This document shows, one piece after another, positions 1-5,183 of a DNA stretch of 8,711 nt (positions are counted from its first letter, which is position 1; every line of letters starts with the position of its first letter). A model generated the notes under the pieces. The model was given only the letters and a program-made list of their open reading frames with translations. It made no database searches and was not told the origin of the DNA. Position numbers and translations under genes: made by a program. Source of the DNA: Deltaproteobacteria bacterium (lineage in GTDB: Bacteria; Desulfobacterota; Syntrophia; Syntrophales; UBA2185). The stretch lies in contig JAPLJQ010000008.1 in the NCBI GenBank assembly GCA_026388495.1, positions 1 through 8,711 of the forward strand. The letters run 5' to 3'.

Positions 1-374
1 GCGGTCTTGCAGGCCTTTCCAGGTACATGAGATCCAACATGCTTGAGGTAATCCGGCAGGATTACATTATGACAGCCAGAGCAAAGGGTTTAAGTGAAAG
101 GGCCGTTATTTACAGGCATGCCCTCAGAAATGCCCTCCTCCCTGTGATTACGATTCTCGGACTGTCCGTCCCCGGTCTTATCGGCGGCAGCGTCATTTTC
201 GAGACCATCTTTGCCATTCCCGGTATGGGGCAGTTATTTTACATGTCCGTCATGGCGAGGGATTATCCGGCGGTGATGGGTATTCTATTCATCGGCGCCG
301 TGCTGACCCTTCTGGGGAATCTCATTGCCGATGTATCTTACGCCCTGGCGGATCCGCGAATCAGGGTGTCCTGA
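1..374 (+). CDS. DppB/OppB-like ABC transporter permease, C-terminal part
   Basis: This is the C-terminal third of an inner-membrane permease of the peptide/nickel (Dpp/Opp) ABC importer family. The reading frame is open from position 3 to the TGA at 372-374, giving 123 visible codons; the usual length is a little over 300 residues, so the 5' part lies outside the window. The frame begins GLAGLSRYMRSNM and runs into DYIMTARAKGL, the cytoplasmic EAA-type loop that docks the ATPase. Further membrane segments follow (LLPVITILGLSVPGLIGGSV and a hydrophobic stretch near the end), and the protein closes with ADPRIRVS, a typical DppB ending. The partner permease starts 83 bases downstream on the same strand. 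Family assignment is firm; the substrate (dipeptide, oligopeptide, nickel or other) cannot be read from this portion. Confidence 0.93.
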   Translation, partial: GLAGLSRYMRSNMLEVIRQDYIMTARAKGLSERAVIYRHALRNALLPVITILGLSVPGLIGGSVIFETIFAIPGMGQLFYMSVMARDYPAVMGILFIGAVLTLLGNLIADVSYALADPRIRVS

Positions 375-457
375 AAAGGAGAGCTTTGAAAATTCGTATG
401 ACAGCATGACATTTCATTCACAAAAGTGAAACGTATCAGGATGTTGAAGGATCATTG

Positions 458-1294
458 ATGAAGACGGATTTCTGGAAGAGATTTTCAAAAAATAAAATGG
501 CCTTTGCGGGGAGTGTGTTTGTGGCCCTGTTGTTTATCGTTTCCATCTTTGCGCCATGGATTGCACCCTGCGATCCGAACCAGATTAATCTTCAAAGGGT
601 TCTGATGCCGCCTTCGGGGGATCACTTTTTTGGAACCGATCAACTGGGGCGGGACGTCTTCTCCCGCATGATATGGGGGGCCAGAATTTCCTTAAAAGTG
701 GGGTTTGTGGCCACGGGCATAGCCATCCTGATCGGTGCGGTCCTGGGCGCCGTTTCAGGATTCTATGGCAGGTGGGTCGATGCCGTCATCATGAGGTTTG
801 TGGACATCATGCTCTGCTTCCCCGCATTTTTCCTGATCCTGGCGGTGATCGCCCTGCTGGAGCCGTCCATCTGGAACATCATGATCATCATCGGTCTTAC
901 CGGCTGGATGGGAATCACGCGCCTCGTCCGGGCAGACTTCATATCTCTGAAGGAGAGGGATTTTGTCTTGGCGGCAAGGGCCATTGGCGCCGGTGATTTA
1001 CGGATTATTTTCGTCCATATTTTGCCCAATGCCATGGCGTCCATTCTGGTTGCGGCAACCTTGGGGGTTGCCGGTGCGATTCTGACGGAATCGGCGCTCA
1101 GTTTTCTGGGTATCGGTGTACAGCCGCCGACGCCAAGCTGGGGGAACATTCTCACCGCCGGTAAGGACAATATCGATATAGCTTGGTGGCTTTCTCTTTA
1201 TCCGGGTATGGCCATTCTTGTCACGGTTCTCGGTTATAACCTTCTTGGAGAAGGGATCAGGGATTCCCTCGATCCGAGACTCAAAGGATCATGA
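458..1294 (+). CDS. DppC/OppC-like ABC transporter permease
   Basis: This is the second inner-membrane permease of a peptide/nickel-type ABC importer, pairing with the DppB-like protein upstream. It is full length (278 aa). The N-terminus has the OppC_N-type first membrane helix (AFAGSVFVALLFIVSIFAPW), followed by the hallmark FFGTDQLGRDVFSRMIWGAR. The EAA-type loop reads DFVLAARAIGAGDLRIIFVH, and the C-terminus has SFLGIGVQPPTPSWG and SLDPRL, all characteristic of the family. I chose the ATG at 458 because GAAGG at 446-450 lies seven bases upstream; a TTG immediately before it (455) would add one residue. The 83-base gap to dppB is long for such a pair. The stop overlaps an ATG (ATGA at 1291-1294), as often seen before a dppD-type ATPase gene, but the frame beyond closes after 14 codons and no ATPase follows. 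Confidence 0.95.
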   Translation: MKTDFWKRFSKNKMAFAGSVFVALLFIVSIFAPWIAPCDPNQINLQRVLMPPSGDHFFGTDQLGRDVFSRMIWGARISLKVGFVATGIAILIGAVLGAVSGFYGRWVDAVIMRFVDIMLCFPAFFLILAVIALLEPSIWNIMIIIGLTGWMGITRLVRADFISLKERDFVLAARAIGAGDLRIIFVHILPNAMASILVAATLGVAGAILTESALSFLGIGVQPPTPSWGNILTAGKDNIDIAWWLSLYPGMAILVTVLGYNLLGEGIRDSLDPRLKGS

Positions 1295-1306
1295 TGATGC
1301 CGTCCC

Positions 1307-1552
1307 TCAGTCCATCAGCAGCACAGATCTTATGAGTTTTTCTGTCGTGCACTGTCCGTTGGTGAGTTGAGCAAACGGGTGTTCGCCACCGAAAGATTCC
1401 CGCATTATTTCGACGGGAGTGAGTCCCTGAGACTCAAGTGTTTTTGCCTTTTTTGAAAGCTCCTCCAGATAATGGATACACGACAGAAGGGCCTGCCTGC
1501 CGTCTTCTATGATTCTGCCGATGGAAGTAAATAATCCTGACCCCGTCTTGGT
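1307..1552 (-). pseudogene. Start-less 3' gene remnant, probable MBL-fold hydrolase C-terminus
   Basis: On the minus strand an open frame of 81 codons runs from just after an in-frame TAA (1553-1555) to a TGA at 1307-1309. It has no ATG, GTG or TTG in its first half, so it lacks a plausible start. The translation is protein-like and helical: TSIGRIIEDGRQALLSCIHY, then a Lys-rich helix, GLTPVEIMRESFGGE, LTNGQ and a final LIRSVLLMD. From memory of the family this resembles the C-terminal helical tail of certain metallo-beta-lactamase-fold hydrolases (helix, 'GL.P.EI', 'F.GE', 'LT.GQ', 'LIRS.L'). The metal-binding HxHxDH core, which would lie upstream, is absent. Its first 46 bases overlap the end of the membrane-protein gene in a different frame. 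Seen: the open frame and missing start. Inferred: a truncated gene left by a deletion or rearrangement. The family identity is moderate at best. Confidence 0.5.
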
Positions 1553-2385
1553 TTAAGCAAACCCGTTACCAGATGATACAGAGCAAACAGTTCCAGAGAG
1601 AAGGGCAGGTACCCCAGGTAACCCGCCAGCGGCATTTCAAAGATATGAGGAAAATTAAAAAATGGTATCCGGTAAATCCATTTGGGATAAGAATAATAAT
1701 TCCACATCTCCCAGAAAAAACCGCACAGAAGACATCCGGCACAAAGGGCCAGTACCGGTCTCCAGTCACCCCTGGCGATATCCTGAAGCAAGGATCGATT
1801 CCCGAGCCAGACATTGAGAGGTTCAAGGATGAAATAGACGGAAATCCAGACGAAGGGGAAGAAATAAAGAGGCCAGAGCAGCGTCAGGGCAAGCATGATC
1901 CAGCCCGCGGCGAAGAGAACGGCCGGAGTGGAGGGATGGAGGGGAATTTTCATGCCGTATCGTTTTTTCCTGATCCACGGGAAGGTCCCGGCAAGTTCAG
2001 CGGTTCCGAAGACGGCGGGCATGACTGTTGAAAAGCTCAGGGATGACAGCAGAAAGTACTCAACATCTGAGAAGGATTGCTCGCCCACGTAATACCAGTT
2101 TTGAGTACGCCAGTTTATGACTTCAAAAAGCCACCAGGCCGGCGCCGAAATGAAAAAAAGACCCACATAGGCGGCAGGATTACGCATCAGCAGGGAGTGC
2201 CCCGTTCTTGTAAAAACAAGGGCGTCAACGGTGAGACAGAAGCCCAGCCACAGGGGGAAAAATCCCCAATGCGTGCGCAGTCCGGAAAGAGACCAGTTTA
2301 AAATCCAGAAAATGATGATGAGACCCAGGCCAAACCAACCGTATACCGGCCAGAATCCTGTCCGTGATGTGAATTTTATTTTCAT
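1507..2385 (-). CDS. Tryptophan-rich polytopic membrane protein, function unknown
   Basis: A 292-residue integral membrane protein with about eight hydrophobic segments (roughly residues 14-34, 41-59, 71-91, 106-126, 153-171, 172-190, 208-226 and 254-276). It is unusually rich in tryptophan (about 19 residues) and other aromatics. A distinctive patch near residues 223-262 reads FFWEMWNYYSYPKWIY, then IFEMPLAGYLGYLPFSLE; I believe this is conserved in a family of uncharacterised bacterial membrane proteins, but I know no function. The ATG at 2383-2385 is preferred because a TAGG sequence lies about nine bases upstream; a TTG at 2394 would add three residues. The last dozen residues (GQDYLLPSAES) lie over the neighbouring gene remnant in another frame, so this tail may be a junction product. 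The gene is divergent from the 51-aa gene and convergent with dppC. The opposite-strand frame over this region shows no protein features. Confidence 0.8.
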   Translation of the reverse strand: MKIKFTSRTGFWPVYGWFGLGLIIIFWILNWSLSGLRTHWGFFPLWLGFCLTVDALVFTRTGHSLLMRNPAAYVGLFFISAPAWWLFEVINWRTQNWYYVGEQSFSDVEYFLLSSLSFSTVMPAVFGTAELAGTFPWIRKKRYGMKIPLHPSTPAVLFAAGWIMLALTLLWPLYFFPFVWISVYFILEPLNVWLGNRSLLQDIARGDWRPVLALCAGCLLCGFFWEMWNYYSYPKWIYRIPFFNFPHIFEMPLAGYLGYLPFSLELFALYHLVTGLLKPRRGQDYLLPSAES

Positions 2386-2463
2386 TTGATCCAACCTAAT
2401 GAAGCTGAAAGCCTCAAGTAATGGGATATGAAGAAAAATAATCGAATTTGGTGCTCCATGTCA

Positions 2464-2493
2464 AGGCGTTTGCGTTCCCTCTGATAAACGCCT
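2464..2493. repeat. 8-bp inverted repeat, possible operator or hairpin
   Basis: AGGCGTTT at 2464-2471 is matched by its exact reverse complement AAACGCCT at 2486-2493, with a 14-base spacer. It lies in the divergent intergenic region about 45 bases upstream of the best TATAAT. No T-run follows on either strand, so it does not look like an intrinsic terminator. An operator for a dimeric regulator is possible, but the only support is the symmetry and the position. Confidence 0.35.
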
Positions 2494-2514
2494 GTCAACG
2501 TCGCCCATCTGAGT

Positions 2515-2550
2515 ATTAGTTGAAAAAAGAAAAAAAATATAATAGATAAT
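2515..2550 (+). promoter_or_regulatory. Candidate sigma-70-type promoter for the tatD-thiN-thiD-cca run
   Basis: A perfect TATAAT lies at 2538-2543 in a very A-rich tract, 46 bases upstream of the 51-aa gene start. With a 17-base spacer its -35 would be ATTAGT (2515-2520), a poor match. An overlapping alternative is TTGAAA (2520-2525) with GATAAT (2545-2550) at 19 bases. The position upstream of a tightly packed same-strand gene run makes a promoter here likely; which hexamers are used is uncertain. Confidence 0.5.
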
Positions 2551-2589
2551 CATGCCTGCATCATAATCTGTAAACTGGGAGGTAAATAT

Positions 2590-2745
2590 ATGGAGAAACA
2601 TCTGACTGATTGCGAAGGCGACTATGACAAGAGAATTCTCGTGAGAAAAATACTAAATGGTGAAATTTCGGAGGAGAAACTCGAGAGGTATCTTTCGGAA
2701 CTTCCTGATGTATCTTCCTGTGCGGAGGAAATTATGATCGAGTAA
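2590..2745 (+). CDS. Small acidic protein (51 aa), function unknown
   Basis: A short gene directly upstream of tatD. A strong ribosome binding site, GGGAGGT at 2577-2583, lies six bases before the ATG, and the stop is only five bases before the tatD start, so the two are probably translationally coupled. The 51-residue product is soluble and acidic (14 Asp/Glu against 7 Lys/Arg). It reads MEKHLTDCEGDYDKR, then a predicted helix with RKILNGEISEEKLERYLSEL, then PDVSSCAEEIMIE. There are two cysteines (8 and 44) not arranged as a zinc knuckle. The segment NGEISEEKLERYL looks like a small helix-turn-helix-like protein-interaction unit, but I recognise no named domain. Support for it being a real gene comes from the binding site, clean spacing and sensible composition; the function is unknown. 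Confidence 0.72.
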   Translation: MEKHLTDCEGDYDKRILVRKILNGEISEEKLERYLSELPDVSSCAEEIMIE

Positions 2746-2750
2746 TCGAT

Positions 2751-3512
2751 ATGTTGATTGATTCTCATTCCCATCTGGAAATGGATGACTTTGACCGGGA
2801 CAGAGATGAAGTGATCAGAAGGGCAGGGCAGGCGGGAGTCGACGTGATCATAACGGTAGGAACGACTCTCAGCGATTGTAAAAAAGCCGTGTCGATTGTT
2901 CGTCAGTATGGAGCGGTGTATGCGGCCATCGGCATCCACCCCCACGAGGTCAAGGATATCGATAATACGACCTATGACGATCTGAGGGAACTGTCGAAAG
3001 GGGATAAGGTTGTGGCTTATGGAGAAATCGGGCTTGATTTTTTTCGCAATTTATCTCCAAGGGACGTGCAGATCAGAAGATTCGGTGAACAATTGGAATT
3101 GGCAGGCGAGGTGGGGTTGCCCATTATCATTCATGATCGCGACGCCCATAAGGAAATCCTTGAGATGCTGCGGGGGTGGAAGGGGAAAAGGGGAGTCATC
3201 CATTGTTTTTCGGGCGATTTCGGGATGGCCCGGAAGTGCCTTGATATGGGGTTCTACATATCCATCCCCGGGGCGGTTACCTTTGGAAAATCCGAAAAGC
3301 TCCAGGATGTGGTAAAAAGAACACCCATTACAGGTCTGCTGCTGGAGACGGACGCCCCCTATCTGACGCCCCATCCGAACCGGGGGAAGAGAAACGAACC
3401 GGCCTATGTTGTCCATACGGCGAAGAAGGTCGCCGATATAAAGGGATTGACTTTTGAACATGTTGCGAGCGTCACATCTGAAAATACGAGGGATCTCTTT
3501 GGTATTGCATAG
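2751..3512 (+). CDS. tatD: TatD family metal-dependent deoxyribonuclease
   Basis: A cytoplasmic TIM-barrel amidohydrolase-superfamily nuclease. Characterised TatD proteins are metal-dependent DNA exonucleases implicated in DNA repair and fragmentation. At 253 aa it is full length for the family. All metal-binding positions are visible in order: DSHSHL (His6, His8), GIHPHEV (about 61-67), GEIGLDFF with Glu92, IIHDRDAH with His128, HCFSGD with His151, and ETDAPYLTPHP with Asp201. The ATG at 2751 is right for the family, whose proteins begin with the (I/L)DSHxHL strand; its upstream Shine-Dalgarno is weak (GAG at 2740-2742), in keeping with coupling to the preceding small gene. A 132-base gap separates it from thiN. 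The generic TatD label is firm; the exact paralogue (TatD, YcfH or YjjV type) is not resolved. Confidence 0.95.
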   Translation: MLIDSHSHLEMDDFDRDRDEVIRRAGQAGVDVIITVGTTLSDCKKAVSIVRQYGAVYAAIGIHPHEVKDIDNTTYDDLRELSKGDKVVAYGEIGLDFFRNLSPRDVQIRRFGEQLELAGEVGLPIIIHDRDAHKEILEMLRGWKGKRGVIHCFSGDFGMARKCLDMGFYISIPGAVTFGKSEKLQDVVKRTPITGLLLETDAPYLTPHPNRGKRNEPAYVVHTAKKVADIKGLTFEHVASVTSENTRDLFGIA

Positions 3513-3644
3513 AAATTATTACAGGACAGATGCAAGGAACCCCGTCAGATTGGTTTTCCTAAAGGGTGTTCGGATAAGGGTCATATCCCGAGATGAGAGG
3601 TATGGCTCTTTTTTTAGGGCATTATCCGGAGAGAGGGTCGGACA
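3513..3644 (+). other. Intergenic gap tatD-thiN with weak hairpins
   Basis: This 132-base gap precedes the thiamin genes. It contains a short imperfect hairpin, TCGGATA pairing with TATCCCGA across a 7-base loop (one bulged base), ending at about 3592. A 4-bp AGAG/CTCT stem follows (3596-3599 with 3606-3609), running into a T tract at 3609-3615. These could form a weak terminator or attenuator but are below what I would call confidently. The conserved TPP riboswitch elements (CTGAGA and the GAACCTGATCTGG-like block) are not present. Confidence 0.3.
3628..3637 (+). promoter_or_regulatory. Ribosome binding site fixing the TTG start of thiN
   Basis: GGAGAGAGGG at 3628-3637 ends seven bases before TTG 3645. 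No ATG gives the family's N-terminus (RKILFVVTGG), so this purine-rich site decides in favour of the TTG. Confidence 0.7.
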
Positions 3645-4307
3645 TTGAGAAAAATCCTGTTTGTGGTTACCGGTGGCGCGATCGGCTCCCTTCCGTATTT
3701 CCGGTCAAAAGTGGCGGAATTGAAACCGGCCGGAATTATATGTGCAGACAGCGGGGCGGGCCACCTTTACCCTATCGGCCTTATCCCGGATATCATAATA
3801 GGGGATATGGATTCTCTCGGAACTGAGTTGCTGAATCACTTCAGGGAGCAGGGAAGCAGGATCATCACATATCCGGAAGCAAAGAACGAGACGGATACGG
3901 AACTGGCTTTAGATTATGCCATCGGCATGGGGCCCGATGACATATATGTCTTTGGCGCCTGTGGCACCAGGATTGATCATACTCTGGCAAATCTGTCACT
4001 CCTCGTACCGGGTATAAAAAGTAATGTAAAGATAACATTGATCGATGAGTGGTGCGAGATTTTTATGGTTTCCGGCAAACATGTCATTGAAGGCGAGGCG
4101 GGGCAGACCGTATCCCTTTTGCCTTTTTCCGGTACGGTAACGGGTATTACCCTGGAAGGGTTTGAATATCCCATCGAAAATGGCGTGATGGAAATCGGAA
4201 AACCTTACGGCGTCAGTAATCGATTGAAGTCCTCAAAAGGCGTCATTACAATTGGTTCAGGTCATCTTCTCGTGATCAGATATTTCAAGGCAGGACTTTT
4301 TCCCTGA
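3645..4307 (+). CDS. thiN: Thiamine diphosphokinase (thiamin pyrophosphokinase)
   Basis: Transfers pyrophosphate from ATP to thiamin, giving thiamin diphosphate, the active cofactor; cytoplasmic. The 220-aa product is full length for bacterial TPK/ThiN. Visible family motifs are CADSGAGHL (about 33-41), GDMDS (53-57), NETDTELAL (81-89) and GTRIDHTLAN (107-116); together these form the ATP/metal and catalytic site. The C-terminal beta domain includes YGVSNRL (188-194), typical of the thiamin-binding part. Translation starts at TTG, supported by the purine-rich site just upstream. The gene is followed after eight bases by thiD, whose ribosome binding site overlaps this stop codon, so the two are probably co-translated. 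The pairing suggests thiamin salvage or final cofactor activation. No TPP riboswitch precedes it. The symbol thiN is used by family convention. Confidence 0.93.
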   Translation: MRKILFVVTGGAIGSLPYFRSKVAELKPAGIICADSGAGHLYPIGLIPDIIIGDMDSLGTELLNHFREQGSRIITYPEAKNETDTELALDYAIGMGPDDIYVFGACGTRIDHTLANLSLLVPGIKSNVKITLIDEWCEIFMVSGKHVIEGEAGQTVSLLPFSGTVTGITLEGFEYPIENGVMEIGKPYGVSNRLKSSKGVITIGSGHLLVIRYFKAGLFP

Positions 4308-4315
4308 GGTGCTTT

Positions 4316-5134
4316 ATGAAACCAGTGAGCGTTTTGACCATTGCCGGTTCGGATTCCAGCGGCGGGGCAGGAATACAGGCGGATCTGAAAACGATCACCG
4401 TTCTGGGCGGTTTCGGGATGAGCGTGATTACTGCACTGACGGCTCAGAACACCCTGGGGGTTCAGGGTATTTATGACGTATCGCCGTATTTTGTGGAAAA
4501 ACAGTTTGAATCGGTGATGTCCGACATGGGTGTTGATGCCGCCAAGACGGGGATGTTGGCCAATGCTGCCGTGTTACAGGTGGTGGCTGATAATATTAGG
4601 AAATATCATATAGAAAAGCTTGTGGTGGATCCGGTGATGGTGGCCAAAGGCGGAATGTTGCTGATTCGGGGTGAGTTCAGGAAAACACTGATCAGGGAAC
4701 TGATTCCTTCAGCCCTTATTGTGACTCCCAATATTCCTGAAGCGGAAGTTTTGGCGGAAATACACATCACCTCTGTGAGTGATATGAAAAAGGCAGCCAG
4801 GATCATTCATGGTTTTTGCGTAAAAAATGTCGTCGTTAAAGGGGGACATCTCTCCGGGGATGCCGTCGATGTGCTTTATGATGGAAGACACTTTCATGAG
4901 TTTGCCTCTGAACGGATCGGTGAAGAAGGGATACACGGGACGGGATGCACCTTTTCCGCTGCAATCGCCACCGGACTCGCGAAAGGCAAGAGTGTTCTTG
5001 ATGCCGTAGAAGAAGCAAAGGCCTATATTACAGAGGTCATCAGATATGCCTGTTATATAGGCGGCGGTCACAGAGTGATCAATCATAATGTTTCCGTCAA
5101 AAAATGTCATCTCGACCGCAGGGAGGAATCTTAA
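4316..5134 (+). CDS. thiD: Hydroxymethylpyrimidine / phosphomethylpyrimidine kinase
   Basis: Phosphorylates HMP and then HMP-phosphate to HMP-diphosphate, the pyrimidine half of thiamin; a cytoplasmic ribokinase (PfkB)-fold enzyme. Motifs in order: TIAGSDSSGGAGIQADLKT (8-26), ALTAQNT (40-46), DPVMVAKGG (105-113), VTPNIPEAE (136-144), VVKGGH (173-178) and HGTGC with the anion-hole region (207-211). GAGGTG at 4306-4311, overlapping the thiN stop, is its ribosome binding site and supports the ATG at 4316. The family normally ends close to a GHGPVNH-like motif, here GHRVINH at 251-257. The protein continues 15 residues further; the last nine (CHLDRREES) and the TAA are encoded by the left arm and centre of a palindromic repeat starting exactly at Cys264. 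The extra tail is unlikely to affect the active site. The enzyme appears intact. Confidence 0.95.
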   Translation: MKPVSVLTIAGSDSSGGAGIQADLKTITVLGGFGMSVITALTAQNTLGVQGIYDVSPYFVEKQFESVMSDMGVDAAKTGMLANAAVLQVVADNIRKYHIEKLVVDPVMVAKGGMLLIRGEFRKTLIRELIPSALIVTPNIPEAEVLAEIHITSVSDMKKAARIIHGFCVKNVVVKGGHLSGDAVDVLYDGRHFHEFASERIGEEGIHGTGCTFSAAIATGLAKGKSVLDAVEEAKAYITEVIRYACYIGGGHRVINHNVSVKKCHLDRREES

Positions 5135-5160
5135 GATTCCTCGTTTTCCTCTAAATGACA
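5105..5160. repeat. 56-bp imperfect palindromic repeat (REP/MITE-like) at the thiD 3' end
   Basis: The two 28-base arms are symmetric about 5132/5133. Outer ends are TGTCAT and ATGACA; the centre, 5123-5142, is a perfect 20-bp palindrome (GAGGAATCTT/AAGATTCCTC). By hand, 20 of 28 positions pair, with mismatches clustered in the middle of each arm. The outline 'TGTCAT-TCGA-CGCAG-GAGGAATCT' followed by its mirror resembles the short dispersed palindromes I know from many deltaproteobacterial and metagenomic genomes, which often add HFDRREES-like tails to neighbouring proteins. No long T-run follows, so it is not a classical intrinsic terminator, although the hairpin could stabilise the 3' end of the thiD message. 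I see no second copy in this window. Confidence 0.8.
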
Positions 5161-5183
5161 AGGTATGGATTTTAGATTGCTGA

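Larger units (their letters stand above)
2386..2589. other. Divergent intergenic region
   Basis: These 204 bases separate the minus-strand membrane-protein gene from the plus-strand run that begins with the 51-aa gene. They become strongly A/T-rich toward the right side and must hold the promoters of both directions. I see one reasonable plus-strand promoter candidate and one inverted repeat, listed separately. No convincing minus-strand promoter stands out, and no open frame with a ribosome binding site occurs within it. Confidence 0.7.

Noticed and set aside
763..1170. Minus-strand 135-codon open frame inside dppC
   Set aside because: Antisense shadow of a clearly coding permease; it shows the Met/Arg-rich composition expected of such shadows.
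1573..2031. Plus-strand 152-codon open frame inside the membrane-protein gene
   Set aside because: Polar, low-information sequence with no domain or ribosome binding site; the opposite strand gives a coherent multi-helix membrane protein.
3572..3615. Intrinsic terminator after tatD
   Set aside because: The stem next to the T tract has only four to five pairs, and the stronger hairpin is too far from the T run; kept only as a weak note in the gap entry.
3513..3644. TPP riboswitch upstream of thiN/thiD
   Set aside because: Looked for specifically because of the downstream thiamin genes; the conserved CTGAGA and GAACCTGATCTGG-like blocks are missing, and the hairpins present do not fit its layout.
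3454..3648. 64-codon frame spanning the tatD end and the tatD-thiN gap
   Set aside because: It starts inside tatD in another frame without a binding site, and its composition (Arg/Val-rich) does not look like a conserved protein.
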